Shown here: piece after piece, positions 42,755-54,450 of the stretch
Numbering within the stretch: the first letter of the stretch is position 1
Layout: the number at the start of each line of letters is the position of its first letter
Assembly: GCF_033473495.1 (NCBI RefSeq)
Contig: NC_088936.1
Location: 1,550,001-1,614,000, forward strand
Reading direction: 5' to 3'
Source: Cercospora beticola
Lineage: Eukaryota > Ascomycota > Dothideomycetes > Mycosphaerellales > Mycosphaerellaceae
Length of the DNA stretch: 64,000 bases
The notes under the pieces: model-generated
Database searches by the model: none
Told to the model about the DNA's origin: nothing
What the model saw: the letters and a program-made list of their open reading frames with translations, nothing else
Translations under genes and position numbers: made by a program

Positions 42755-45700
42755 CTACCACTCCAAATCCTCCGCCGTCTCCTGCTCGACAACTTCTTCC
42801 TCCAACGCCTCCAGCACACTCCCCACCCCTCTCCTTGCAACCCTCAACTGCGTATCCGCTTTCACTCTCGAATAAAACACCGGACAATCCCGACTATCAC
42901 ACTTCACCTCCTCATCAAACGCCAACCCCGCACAACTCCTACAAACATCATGCATAGCCTTCGCCTTCATCTCCGTAGCTTGTAATTTTCTCCTCAACAC
43001 AAGTAACGTCGTAGAAGTCTGAACATGTCTGCAATTGTCGCAAAGCGGAAGTTGAATCTCTTCTTCATGCTCAAATTGATTCTGACCAGGCGGAGAAAGT
43101 TTCGTCCGACAAATCAGACACAACGAAGAACCCATATACGATTCCATCGTTTTTCGAGCATTCTTCGTCATATCTTTCGCTGCTCCTCCTTCCAAAGGTT
43201 CCACAACACCACCAAGTTGTCGAATTCGTTGCACTTTCGGTACTTCATCCCACCAGCTCCGGACATTAGCGCCAACGAGATTGAAAATCCGTTCAAGCGG
43301 TGGTATGAGGTTTTTGTTGATGTAGTATTCTGCATCGAGTTCGGCGTTCTCATCGCGGATGAGCTGTTCGGGTTCTACGCATCGTTCCCAGAGTCGAGCC
43401 CCTGGAGCCCCAGCAATGACAACGTAAGGGACTCGTTCACCGTATTGAGGTTCTTGCCGAGGGTCTTTGAGCATCCTGCGAGTAGCAATCAGAGCACCCG
43501 GCGGAGGAGGGCCTTTGTCCGCGTATGTCCCCAATTTGACTTCTTTCGCGAAACAGAAATCTTGTACTGAGAAGCGACCAGTTAGGATTTTGGTGCATTG
43601 CGCTTGGAAATAGGATTTGACTTGGCTGAGATCTGATGTGCGGAAGAGGAGTTTCAGGGCTTTTTCTTCGATTTTTTGTTCGGCGGGTGTGCCATCGCGG
43701 CGAACAGTTTCGATGCCTTTTGCGTCAAAGTCGGGTTCTTTTTGCGAGGGGCTTTCGTATTTGAATCCGACGTAGCGTTTCTTTGCGAGGAGGACGCATG
43801 GGTGGTAGACTTTTTCGAATTTGAGCTTGACGGGTCTTGGGTTCATGTCGGTTACTGCTTTTGCGATTTCGTCGCCGATGCGGAAAGCGTCGTCTTTGGT
43901 GCGGCCTTTGAGGTAGACGAATAGGGAGTCCGTGTCGCCATATACTACTTCCGCTCCCCAGCGTTCCACGGAATGGATCAGAGCAATGGCTTTCTCGAGT
44001 GTTTCGCGTCCTGTCTGCACGATGCTGTCGGCAATCTCAGAGCATGGCATACGACCCGAAAAGCTGGCCGAAGTGTAGCCATAAGTGACGTTCGCAATCA
44101 GCTTGAGTGCAAGTTGTCTGTTGTTAAGGAGCTGCTGCAGTGTCTTGTCGTCCTTGTCGACTTTCATGCCACTCTTGACCATGACCCTGGTCTCCAAAAT
44201 TTCGCCCAACATCTTTGCGAGTAGCGACTTGCGCATCTCGGGCTTGACGTACATCATGCCATTAGGCGCAATGTTCAGCTTGTCCTTGGTCAACTCGAGA
44301 AGGCCTGGATGGCGCTTGAAATCCGCGAACCCCATCTTGTTGGTTCCACGCCAATTGGTGATGCGGCCGAGACAAGTCGAATAGCAGTAGTTATACGCTA
44401 TCATGACGCTCGGATACAGACTTTGAAAGTCTAGCACAAGAAGAGGGCTGTTGTAGAATGCCGACTGGGGCTCCATGACCAGCGGTAGACACTCAAGCGC
44501 ATTCTGAGCACCGACCTGTTTTCTGCTTGGTGAGACCAGGACGAACGACTCTGGCTTCGCAATTCGGAACATCAGCGATTCGACCTTGAATTGTGAGCCA
44601 CGGCTGAACACAGAGAAGAAATCCACGCCCAATAATCGTGCTTGCTCAGACGTCCGCGGAATAAGCTCGTTCGCATCCAATATCTCCAGATCCAGCCTGG
44701 TTCGGGTGATAAGATGATCAAGAACCTTGGCGAAGTCTCTTGGCTTGTCGCTCTTGTACCAACGAGTCAACGTTGAATACGAGTAATGAGGTATGCGTCT
44801 GTGGAGAAGATGGAAGACAACGTTCTCCATAGTGTATTGCAACAGGTTCAGCTCAGACCGCATGGCACGCCAGATGTTGATCGTGTGTCTGCCTGTGATG
44901 CTTACTGTCGATGTATGGGTGAAGCCCCATCTGTCAGCGTCCTTGCCAAATCGTCCCTTGGAATGTGACTTCATGCGTGAGAACTCATCGGGCAGATTGA
45001 ACTCGTACTGCAGTCGAGCACGCTCAATCAGGTAACCCCAGCTGTTGTTGTGGACTTCATATCCAGTCAAAATGTCAATGTCGTACTCGCGAACAATGTC
45101 AACCATTCTGTTGATCAGGTCAAGTTCATTGTCCTCGCTGTCAATTTGGACGTCGTTGCCCAATGCCTTGCGAATCTTTCCAGGCAAATCGTCGTTGTCC
45201 TGTTCAAGGACCAGAATGCCGAGTTTGGTTTCATCGTCCATCTGCTCGTCAGCGATGCACCAGACAATCATGTTGACTTCGTCTATTTCCGGGTCTGGCG
45301 CGAGATCGCCTCGATTATTGACGTGCACTTCCAGGCTCATAATACTCATGTAGCCAGTTTCATGCTGCACACTAGTGCTCGCCTTTTTCTGCGAGTACTT
45401 GAAGCCGTGCCTGTTTCGCTGGGTTGGTCCTTCAATTTGTGAGAGCTCGCGGGGCGCCCGATTCTTGCGCTTCAGCTGTGAAGCTACAGGAGGACCATCG
45501 AAGTCGAGGACTTGAAGATCGTCAGGCTCTGGAGGCGACTCCGTCCGGAGCCATACCTCGACCTCTGCACAAGATGGCGCAGGTTTCATGATCTCCCAAA
45601 CCTTGTGAGAGCATTGCCACATTCGACGATTCAGCGAGAATTCGGCATCAACCTTGCTCAACCGCTCAGGTTGCCCGATCGAGCCGTGCTTGTCAAACGA

Positions 45701-47917
45701 TGGGAGATATGGCAATGTCGTGCTTTTTAGTCGAAATTCCTGACCAGCATATTCTCGGACGCGCTCAGGGACATCCTTTTCGTTGCTGTAATAAGCATCC
45801 TGATATATCACAGATGGCTCGATGGTTGCCACAACTTCCTCGTGAGTAGGAGGCAGAGCCGCAAACACTCGAGCATGACACCCAGCAGTGACTTCGAAAG
45901 CTCTGGCGTAAGCATGGGCTGCGTTGGCGGATATCGTGGCGATTGCCTTCCTTGGCGACGCCATGGAAGTCATGGACCTCGATGCCCCGGAATGGACCGA
46001 CGATATCAGTGCTTCCTTCTGGCTCGCACGTGAAGCTCGGTGCGGCAAATGAGCCAGGTCGTCACGTTGGCTCAGACGTTGCGCAGTTGCCGGATCATGC
46101 GGATGCTTTGCAGTCGGAAAGGAGATCTTATCTCCTTGCGAAGACTGGAAAGATCGCTGTGACAATGGAGGCTGTGTAGCAGGAGCCAGTCCAGCGCCAT
46201 CATCCACTGCATTTGCGACAGCTTTCTGTACCTGAGCAGCGGGTGGTGCATCGAACCCATCGCCGCCGGGCCTGGAGGAAGCTCCATCAATGTACGTCGT
46301 AGGTTTGACATCCTTGATGCGGAAGTGTCGCCGCTCCGCACGTGGAGACGTATGTTGTGAATCGAGCCTCGCTTTCTTGAAGGGTAGCTGGCTGCTCGCC
46401 GGTGCAGGACGCTTCAGCAAAGACTCGCACGTGTCGTCAACTGTACTCCGCGGCACCGTCGCCCCTTCCAGGCGCTCCGCATTCGCCTCGAGCTGAGGAG
46501 ACTCGTCATCCACCTTGGACTCGCCCATAGTTGCCAGACTCGCGTCTTTCAGCTTTTGCTTTTGTGTCAGCGCGAGTAGCTTTGCCTCTTCCTCATCGCT
46601 CAAGTATCCCTCGTCATCAGCCACTTGTGCGATGCTGTTCTCGTCAATCAATGGAGCCTGTTCGGCTGGACGCTGCGTGCTCACAAATTCGTGAAAGCTC
46701 ATCTCGTATGGCTCTTGTTGACGTGACTTTGCTTCGCGTGCGAGAGTGGCCCATTTTTGTTCCAGTGTGCTATGAAACAATTCCGAGACACTGTCCAATA
46801 CTGTTGGCACGCTGTCGTCGTGGTCCTTGTTCTGGTTTCCGAACGTCTCGAACGATAGTGGCGCACCACCTCGCTGCCTCTTCTCCTGCTCAGCAAGCTC
46901 GTTGATGGCTTGACGGAATTCTTCCTCATGAATCCATCCACCTTTACTGTCGTTCCGCGGATCTGCAGACATGCTGACGAGTACTTCTGGCGGAAATGGA
47001 GACGAAGTTGGATCAGTCATGCCCATGCGCAGCTTCCTCCTTCGGGTCTCGTCCTTCCAGAGTCCTGCCATAGAGTGCACCAGCTTTTCCTCTGGCGGCA
47101 AGTTCTCCAGAGAAGCGAGTCGTTCGATGAAAGAATGATGAAGCGGCCTTGGCTCAATAGAGTGCCGATTGAGTATGTCTTCTACTCGTATGTCAAGCTC
47201 CAATTGACAGTGACTTTGTCGCGGGAACCGCTCTGCATCCAGGATATCGTTCGCATCGATCGATCGGTCATGCCAGAGATGTGCCAGGTCGTCAAGCTCC
47301 TCCCACACTGGCACCGGAGATCGGAACTTCGCTTTGGCAATTTCGATGTACGCGCACCCGTACAAGTTGAAGTCGCACATCCACTGCAGAAGATATTGCA
47401 AATGCGCTTCATGAGGTTGGAAATGTTGTCTCAAGATGGCACCTTGCTGCAGCAGATCTGCGAATCGAGTCATGTGCAGAGGGTTGAGGAGATAGATCTT
47501 GAGGTAGTACTTGTACCCAACGTTGTATCCGAAGAATGGCACTCCTTTGACCAAGCTGATGTGGGCCACAAACGTAGCATTTCGTGGGTTGTCATACGGA
47601 TTTCGACGATACGACAGACACATTGCGTGGTCTATGGAATGACGCAACGTAGACATGTACTGACTGACATGGCTGTCCTCGAGTGACTCTGTGTATGGTA
47701 CGTAGAGGTAAGGAAAGGCTCCATGGATATGAACGCAAGCCTTTTGACCCGTCTCTGTCGAGCCCCAGACTCGGATGACTGGTACATCGGGCAGCTGTAC
47801 GCGTTGTGTTGCAGACAGGGAACGTGGGCCCCAGATGGGCGTATCCATGGTGTTTGGAGCATATTGGGCGTGGTCTACGCAATTCAGACGAATGCGGAAG
47901 ACGTCCTTTCTATCCAT
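42755..47917 (-). CDS. REV3: DNA polymerase zeta catalytic subunit
   Basis: A 1720-aa intronless protein. The N-terminal part has the family B N-terminal domain with Rev3-type segments (VHIHGAFPYLYVPY). A long Ser/Glu-rich spacer, low in conservation, follows. The exonuclease-like region begins near residue 870. Polymerase motif A is DFQSLYPSVMIAYNYC (about residue 1160), motif B is KLIANVTYGYTSASFSGR, and motif C is YGDTDSLFV (about residue 1325). The C-terminal domain has the CysA zinc pairs (CLIC and CDNC, about 1595-1630) and the CysB pairs (CRSC and CDSRDC, about 1655-1675). In Rev3, CysB binds an iron-sulphur cluster and docks Pol31/Pol32. The enzyme extends mismatched or lesion-containing primers in translesion synthesis and so drives mutagenesis. 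Confidence 0.96.
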   Translation of the reverse strand: MDRKDVFRIRLNCVDHAQYAPNTMDTPIWGPRSLSATQRVQLPDVPVIRVWGSTETGQKACVHIHGAFPYLYVPYTESLEDSHVSQYMSTLRHSIDHAMCLSYRRNPYDNPRNATFVAHISLVKGVPFFGYNVGYKYYLKIYLLNPLHMTRFADLLQQGAILRQHFQPHEAHLQYLLQWMCDFNLYGCAYIEIAKAKFRSPVPVWEELDDLAHLWHDRSIDANDILDAERFPRQSHCQLELDIRVEDILNRHSIEPRPLHHSFIERLASLENLPPEEKLVHSMAGLWKDETRRRKLRMGMTDPTSSPFPPEVLVSMSADPRNDSKGGWIHEEEFRQAINELAEQEKRQRGGAPLSFETFGNQNKDHDDSVPTVLDSVSELFHSTLEQKWATLAREAKSRQQEPYEMSFHEFVSTQRPAEQAPLIDENSIAQVADDEGYLSDEEEAKLLALTQKQKLKDASLATMGESKVDDESPQLEANAERLEGATVPRSTVDDTCESLLKRPAPASSQLPFKKARLDSQHTSPRAERRHFRIKDVKPTTYIDGASSRPGGDGFDAPPAAQVQKAVANAVDDGAGLAPATQPPLSQRSFQSSQGDKISFPTAKHPHDPATAQRLSQRDDLAHLPHRASRASQKEALISSVHSGASRSMTSMASPRKAIATISANAAHAYARAFEVTAGCHARVFAALPPTHEEVVATIEPSVIYQDAYYSNEKDVPERVREYAGQEFRLKSTTLPYLPSFDKHGSIGQPERLSKVDAEFSLNRRMWQCSHKVWEIMKPAPSCAEVEVWLRTESPPEPDDLQVLDFDGPPVASQLKRKNRAPRELSQIEGPTQRNRHGFKYSQKKASTSVQHETGYMSIMSLEVHVNNRGDLAPDPEIDEVNMIVWCIADEQMDDETKLGILVLEQDNDDLPGKIRKALGNDVQIDSEDNELDLINRMVDIVREYDIDILTGYEVHNNSWGYLIERARLQYEFNLPDEFSRMKSHSKGRFGKDADRWGFTHTSTVSITGRHTINIWRAMRSELNLLQYTMENVVFHLLHRRIPHYSYSTLTRWYKSDKPRDFAKVLDHLITRTRLDLEILDANELIPRTSEQARLLGVDFFSVFSRGSQFKVESLMFRIAKPESFVLVSPSRKQVGAQNALECLPLVMEPQSAFYNSPLLVLDFQSLYPSVMIAYNYCYSTCLGRITNWRGTNKMGFADFKRHPGLLELTKDKLNIAPNGMMYVKPEMRKSLLAKMLGEILETRVMVKSGMKVDKDDKTLQQLLNNRQLALKLIANVTYGYTSASFSGRMPCSEIADSIVQTGRETLEKAIALIHSVERWGAEVVYGDTDSLFVYLKGRTKDDAFRIGDEIAKAVTDMNPRPVKLKFEKVYHPCVLLAKKRYVGFKYESPSQKEPDFDAKGIETVRRDGTPAEQKIEEKALKLLFRTSDLSQVKSYFQAQCTKILTGRFSVQDFCFAKEVKLGTYADKGPPPPGALIATRRMLKDPRQEPQYGERVPYVVIAGAPGARLWERCVEPEQLIRDENAELDAEYYINKNLIPPLERIFNLVGANVRSWWDEVPKVQRIRQLGGVVEPLEGGAAKDMTKNARKTMESYMGSSLCLICRTKLSPPGQNQFEHEEEIQLPLCDNCRHVQTSTTLLVLRRKLQATEMKAKAMHDVCRSCAGLAFDEEVKCDSRDCPVFYSRVKADTQLRVARRGVGSVLEALEEEVVEQETAEDLEW

Positions 47918-49136
47918 GGTCGCTGATGGACGGGTGTGCTGTCATCGTCGGGGCGGTGCTGCGATAGGCATCACAGGATGCGCCGACAAGTTGGTCAAAC
48001 GAATGTAGACGCGGAACAGTGAAGTTCTGTCGCCACAGACGCGACGTGCGAGTGTTGTTTGGAGGATGACGCGCCTGGCGCGGGCGGCGCGCGGGCCGGA
48101 GCGCTTTCCTTCTTTGTTTCGCGTCCATTCTTGTCTTCACCTCCTGCCATCACAACTCTATTTCATTTCCTCCCCAAATCACATTTCTGATTGCGCGGAG
48201 CGGTGTCGGCGTAGGTGCTGCAGACGTCCGCCAGCGGTGCGCGCGTGCTACCCCGGCTTGCGCTGCAGCTAACTAACTAGGCACCGTGCATCCGGGAGCG
48301 ACGAAAGAGGCATCCCGGTTAGCACCGGAGGAATTGCCTCACCTCACATCGCGGGGCCTTCGACAACACGCTGCAAATGATGCCGCTCTGCACCTCCCGT
48401 GTGCAGCTCGCACCCATCCTGCCACGCACTCTCCCCTCTCCTGTGCCACCACACTGACTACGATGCCGAGTACATGCACGCGCATCTTGCCGCAAAGTCG
48501 AGCATCTTGGGTCATCTCACGCTGCCGTTCGTGGTGCCCACGTGTGCCTGAGCGGCGTAGGATCAGGATACACGTTTTGCCCGAATCGAACGCGGCTGGA
48601 AGCGCCTTTAAACGCACTCCAGACCAGCAACCCGCTGCCTCTTCGCCGCCGAGAATGTCGCCGATCAGCCCGTCACCGTCGCATCCTTTGCTGCACGCAG
48701 GCCTCCATCTGATGAATTGTTGCATAATACCCCGCGAGCACTATTGACTATTTCCAAGCCATATGCCCTTTGATCCATGTCCACGAGCCGATGACCTGCA
48801 GCGGATCCGCCGTCGAGCTGTGTAGAGCTTCCACCTCCCCTGCAGAATTGACACCTTTTTGTGCCGCCAGACGCAGGTTCATGCGCGACGCCATCACTGT
48901 TCACCACAACGCCCAATTGCTGCGTGGTGAATGGAGGTGAATGAGCAGGTCCAAGGCTTTGCACATGCCTGCCAATGGTCCGAGCACTCGCGCTTGTGAT
49001 CGCAGAGCCGTGCCTCCCTCGGCGCTATAAAATATCCCAAGTCTCGCCCCTCTCCGACCACTCGAACACCGAGCACCACTGGAGCACTGTGCACCCTTCT
49101 GCCAACACTTCTTCAACCTCGCCATCGTCGACAGCG
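47918..49136. other. Divergent intergenic region, 1.2 kb
   Basis: Promoters of REV3 (-) and the GH31 enzyme (+). ORFs inside are short and motif-free. A TATA box is annotated separately. Confidence 0.4.
49026..49032 (+). promoter_or_regulatory. TATA box of the GH31 gene
   Basis: TATAAAA lies 105 bp upstream of the GH31 start codon, at a normal distance for a fungal core promoter. It fits a strongly inducible secreted-enzyme gene. No transcription start is known. Confidence 0.5.
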
Positions 49137-52100
49137 ATGGCGCCCCTCGCGCTCCTCACCGGTGCTTTGGCACTTGCAACATCCATCGCCGCATCCCCAT
49201 ACCCGCTCATTCGCCGTCAGAATGACACCAACTCGAATTGTCCTGGCTATCGAGCCAGCGACATCAGCACCAACGCCAATGGGCTGACTGCGAAACTCAC
49301 ACTAGCAGGCGCTCCCTGCAACATCTACGGCAAGGACATCGAAGATCTGACATTGACAGTCGAGTACCAAACTGGTGGGTCTGAGATATAGCATTCCATG
49401 CCGCATTGACGGGACTAACATAATCTCAGATACGCGTCTACATGTCCTGATTGAGGATGCTGCCCAGCAAGTCTACCAGGTACCCGGTTCTGTCTTCCCA
49501 CGCTCGGCGTCGAGCGGCTCGCAGAACGCTTCGAGTGAGCTTGTCTTCGAATATGTCGAAGAGCCATTCAGTTTCAGTGTCAAGCGACGCAGCACCGACG
49601 AAGTCTTGTTCGACTCATCGGCAGCGTCTCTTATCTTTGAAGACCAATATGTGCGCTTGAGGACATCACTTCCCGAGAACCCCAACCTCTACGGTACCGG
49701 CGAGCACACCGATCCATTGTAAGTGCCAAGGCCTCGAGTCGAAGGGTTACAACTGACATCACTTTCAGCCGCCTGAACACAACTGATTACACACGTACCG
49801 CCTGGAACCGCGACGCTTATGGTGCTCCCTCAGGCACTAACCTCTACGGTACACACCCAATTTACTACGATCATCGTGGCACCAACGGCACTCATGGCGT
49901 GTTCCTCCTCAACTCGAACGGCATGGATTTCAAGATCGACACCACAGGTGGCCAGCACCTTGAGTACAACATCATCGGCGGTGTCCTTGACTTTTACTTC
50001 TTGGCTGGTCCATCGCCAGTCGAGGTTGCACAGCAGTACTCCGAAGTCTCTCAGAAGAGCGCCCTCCAGCCATACTGGGGCCTTGGGTTTCATCAATGCA
50101 AGTACGGATACCGCGATGTATACTGGGTTGCAGAAGTGGTTGCCAACTACTCTGCTGCTGGCATTCCGTTGGAGACTATGTGGACAGGTTGGTTCCGCGC
50201 ATTACCTATCCGTACGAAAGTGTCCACTGACATACGCTCCAGATATCGACTACATGCACTTGCGATGGGTCTTCACTCTTGATGAAGATCGTTTCCCGCT
50301 ATCTTTGATGCGACAATTGGTCGACCACCTTCACGCCAACCAGCAACACTACATTGTCATGGTCGATCCGGCCGTCGCTTACCAAGACTACGACGCTTTC
50401 AACAACGGTGTAGAGCAGGAAGTCTTCATGACGCGTAACAATGGCTCGATCTACAAGGGTGTCGTATGGCCAGGTGTAACGTGAGTGCAATGTCCTTGAT
50501 GACTACACATCAGCAGACTGACATCTCCATAGGGCATTCCCAGATTGGTTTCATCCCAACACTCAACCCTACTGGAACGAAGAGTTTCAATCTTTCTTCG
50601 ATGCCGAAACCGGCGTTGACATTGACGCGCTCTGGATTGATATGAATGAGCCTGCTAACTTCTGCAACTACCCGTGCGCCAATCCGGAGCTCGAAGCTCA
50701 GCTGGCGGGCAATCCACCTCAGCCGCCTCCTATTCGTCTTGGCAGCCCGCGGCCAATCTCAGGCTTTGGTCCTGACTTCCAACCCGTCTGCAAGTCCGTC
50801 GTCACGTTCAACGTCAACGCAAGCACCTTCTTCGGCGAGAACATCTTGGTCTTTGGCAGTGCCATCACCATTGGCGGCGGCGATGATACCGCAGGCGCGG
50901 CACCACTCGGCGCTGACAATTATCCTATCTGGAGCGCAGCAATCGACCTACCAGCCAATACTGAGGTTACATACCAGTACATTCGGTCTCAACCAGGTGG
51001 CGTATTCATCTATGAGACAGAGAACCGCACTTTCACGACAGGCGATTGTGGTAGCACGTCTTCTACCGATGATACGATCACTACTTCGTCGCCTCCGCAG
51101 AGCAAGCTTGTTCGCCGTCTTGCAGACTTCTCGTACAAGACGCATCACATCACGCCTATCTTCAAGCGACAATCCGCTGGCGACATGAAGGGCTTGCCTG
51201 GTCGTGATCTTATCAACCCAGCTTATCAAATCGACAACGCGGCTGGCAGCATCAGCAACAAGACTGCTGATACTGACATCATTCAATATGGCGGCTGGAC
51301 TCAGTACGATACCCACAACATCTATGGATCTCAGATGTCCGAAGCTTCTCGTATTGCGATGTTGGCTCGTAGACCAGGTCTGCGTCCAATGATCATCACC
51401 CGCTCAACATTCGCTGGTGCCGGAGCTCACGTCGGCAAGTGGTTGGGCGACAATCTGTCCAACTGGGGGAACTATCTCATCTCCATCTCCCAGAACCTCG
51501 AGTTCGCAGCCATGTACAACGTGCCAATGGTGGGCCCGGATGTTTGCGGTTTCGGTGGCGATACAACCGAGCTGCTTTGTGCTCGATGGGCCACATTGGG
51601 CGCCTTCACTCCATTCTATCGCAACCATGCTCAGAACGATGCGGCTGATCAGGAGTTCTACCGCTGGCCACTTGTTACTGAGGCAGCAAAGAAGGCTATC
51701 GACATCCGTTACAGACTGCTCGACTACTTCTACACCGCCTTCTATGTGCAAAACCAGACTGGCACACCGGTGATCCAGCCCATGTTCTATCACTACCCAG
51801 AAGACAGCAACACCTTCGGGCTCGGCTACCAGTACTTTTATGGTCCTGGCATCTTGGTCGCTCCTGTCACTACCGAGAACAGCACTACAGCGACACACTA
51901 CTTGCCAGAAGACGTCTTCTACGACTTCTACACCCACGACAAGATCATTGGCACTGGCGAGACCGTCACTGTCGAAGACGTTGACTTCACTGAGATCCCG
52001 CTCTACTACAAGGGTGGCTCCATCATTGCTCAGCGCTCCGAATCCGCCAACACCACGACCGAGCTTCGCAAGAAAGACTTTGACATCATCATCGCTCCTT

Positions 52101-52369
52101 CTGCCAACGGCACCGCCTACGGCGAGTTGTATCTCGACGACGGCGTGTCTCTTGTGCAAGACACCTGGTCATACATGAAGTTCGAGTACTTCAGCAACGG
52201 ACGCTTCACCATCACTGGTAGATTCGGCTATGACACTGATGTGTTCATCCAGTCGATCACCGTTCTCGGCTTGGGCAGTGGCAGTGGCAGTGGCAGCACA
52301 GGCGCCTCACGTAAAAAGGTTGTCAACAACAGAATCAGCCTGACTCAAGAGTACTCGGGCATTGTTTAG
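49137..52369 (+). CDS. Secreted GH31 alpha-glucosidase with internal CBM20-like domain
   Basis: Five exons, 49137-49374, 49430-49718, 49769-50187, 50243-50480 and 50533-52369, give 1006 aa with consistent phases. A signal peptide (about residues 1-19) is followed by a Arg-Arg-Gln prosite. The catalytic (beta/alpha)8 domain shows the nucleophile motif [11 protein letters not shown] (D431) and the acid/base motif WLGDNLSNW (D701), as in fungal alpha-glucosidases such as Aspergillus AglA. Between them, residues about 480-567 form a CBM20-like starch-binding fold: [33 protein letters not shown] and ENRTF. This is followed by a Ser/Thr linker with Arg-Arg and Lys-Arg processing-type sites. Many N-glycosylation sites occur, and a Gly-Ser repeat lies near the C-terminus. 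It releases glucose from maltose and starch outside the cell. Confidence 0.93.
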
Positions 52370-52871
52370 ATGGAAGGTCCACAGTACTTCAATACATTCG
52401 ATGACATAAAAGAACAGCGACAGACATGGCTACAGAGCTGCAGAGCCGGTTGCGAGAAGAGGGCGCTTAAGGGCTGGGCTGGGCAGGACGACTTCCGGCA
52501 TTTTCTCGTATTGTGCATGAGACATGATAGTCGTTCAGCGCAGTAAACACTTTTAATGAATTGACGCTTGCAAATTTCTTGTAATGAAATGTGAAACCAT
52601 CTGAATTCATTGACCGAGAGGCGGTTGAGAGGTGTCTTCATTGAACAATTTTCATTGTGTGCTTTGTTGTGATGTCTGAAGTACCTTGCTCATCGAAACC
52701 TGAACGCCCGATATCGACGCCAGTGAGCCATAACCTCGAAACATCAAGTGACAGCCTATCTATCGGCCCTATGCTATGCCATCGGGAAGCTCATTCTGTT
52801 CTCATTTGGAGATACATGTTGAGGAAACCATGTCTGTTGAAATGCTGATCGGAAATGTCTTCTCGACTAAC
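52370..52871. other. Intergenic between convergent genes
   Basis: 3' flanks of the GH31 and GPI-type genes. No supported gene. Confidence 0.4.
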
Positions 52872-54450
52872 TCAAACCACCAAGGCAATAGCAGCAACGC
52901 CGAGCAAGATCTCAGCGACGCTCTTGCCAACATTGACAACAGCAGAGCCTTGCTGCACGTCCGCAGTCTGAGTAGGGGTTGCGATCTGCATCGAGTCCTG
53001 AGCATCGGTGGTAACGTGAGCGTGAGTATGAGTGATGGTAGGAGCGTCTGCGATGGTAGTGGTAGTGACATTACCCACGCCACTCGGTCCCGGAACAGCC
53101 TGTGCAGTCGTCATAAACGAGGCGTTCAGACCCATTGTAGTGGTCAGATTATCTCTCACCATGATCATCGCTTCAGCCTGAGCAGAAGGCTTAGTGTCTT
53201 CGAGACGGCAGTTGATGCCCGATGGGCCGCAGAACCCGAAACGGCCGCTGGCGAGTGGCATGGTAGATGGGTTACCGCGGTGAGGAACGGAGTTCTTGGG
53301 GATAGGGGCGCCGGTTGGAGGAGGAGGGCCGTATGGGTTGTTGTCGAAGACGTTGTTGCCGAGATTGTAGCCGTGGTGGTATTTCTCTACTGCTGCTGGT
53401 GGAGCTCGCACAGTGGTCTTGCAGTTGGTGCCCTTAGGACCACAGAAGCCAAAGTGTGGGTCGACGGTTTGCTTGGGGTTGCCGATGGTGCCGCGAGGAG
53501 TGATGGCGGCGGTGAGAGGGAAATCTGGGGCGATGGGCTGGTATGGAGCGCGGCAGTGAGTGTGGAGGTCGTTTGGAGTGTTGGCGCAGAAGTTGGTGCA
53601 GCCGGAGACCCACTAGAGTGAAGTCAGTATCTCAGCGGACAGTCTCGAGGGTGGATTCGAAAGCTGATGTGCTCACCTCGGACTTGTCGGCTTCGCACAG
53701 GCACTTGAAATCGAAGCCATCGGCGTTTGGCTTGCAGCTGGTCTGAGCAGAGGCAAGTTCCAGGCAGAGCACGCACGAGCGGGGGTCGTCGTCGGTCAAG
53801 TCACGCTGGACGACTGGCGCGGGCTTTGGGCACTGAACGTCGAGGTTGAGTGGGGTGTCAGCGCAGAAGAGGTTGCAATCCTTGACCTTGGTCTGTCGTC
53901 TTGTCAGTGTCAAATGCAAAAGCAGGCAGCGTCTGACTCACGCTGAAGCCAGGCTCCTGGCAGAGGCACTCGAAGTTGAAGTTGGGGTCCGACGGATCGC
54001 CGGCGCAGCCCAAGTTCAACTCGGCATCCTGAAGGCAGACGGCGCAGCCTACTACGTGTCAGTCATGATGCGACGGTCTGGGTGGGAGGTTTGCTGACCA
54101 TATGGGCCGCGAGCGGCGATCGTGTCTTGCTCCTTGGCTGCTGGATTGTCCCAGATGCAAGTGAGATCTTTGGCGAAGCTGATTCCCTTGCACGCGTTGT
54201 TGCAGCCCTTTGCGAAATGGGCATTTTCCGGGCTGCAGAAGCACTCTGGATCCCGCTTGGGCTTGTTTGGGCAGCCAGTCTGACTGTCGAGGTCTTGAAG
54301 GCAAAGCACGCAATCTGCAAACTGTTAGTACACTCGAAGAGGAGTCAGGTTAGAGCTAAACATACTCAAGTAAGGGTTCTGCGGTGGAACGAGCACCGTC
54401 GCAGTGGCGGTGAGGGCCACCGCGGCGAGGTCAACGACGGCAAGACGCAT
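52872..54450 (-). CDS. GPI-anchored protein with three eight-cysteine modules
   Basis: Five exons, 54450-54366, 54314-54099, 54048-53942, 53892-53677 and 53612-52872, give 454 aa with consistent phases. Most donors are canonical (GTATGT, GTGAGT, GTGAGC); one is GTCAGC. A signal peptide (MRLAVVDLAAVALTATATVL) is followed by three related modules. Each module has the pattern Cys-X2-Cys, Cys, Cys-X-Cys, Cys-X3-Cys, Cys. They start at NCVLCLQD, GCAVCLQD and SCVLCLEL. The order and spacing recall CFEM domains, but the first pair is X2, not X3, and the CFEM aspartate is unclear. Then come two copies of FGFCGPxGxNC, a Thr-rich region and a hydrophobic C-terminus (VAEILLGVAAIALVV) suited to a GPI anchor. 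It is probably a cell-wall or plasma-membrane surface protein; function unknown. Confidence 0.75.

Noticed and set aside
46910..47686. 258-codon plus-strand ORF
   Set aside because: Antisense to REV3, whose family is unambiguous.
48286..48747. 153-codon ORF in the REV3/GH31 promoter region
   Set aside because: No domain, low-complexity composition, overlaps an ORF on the other strand.
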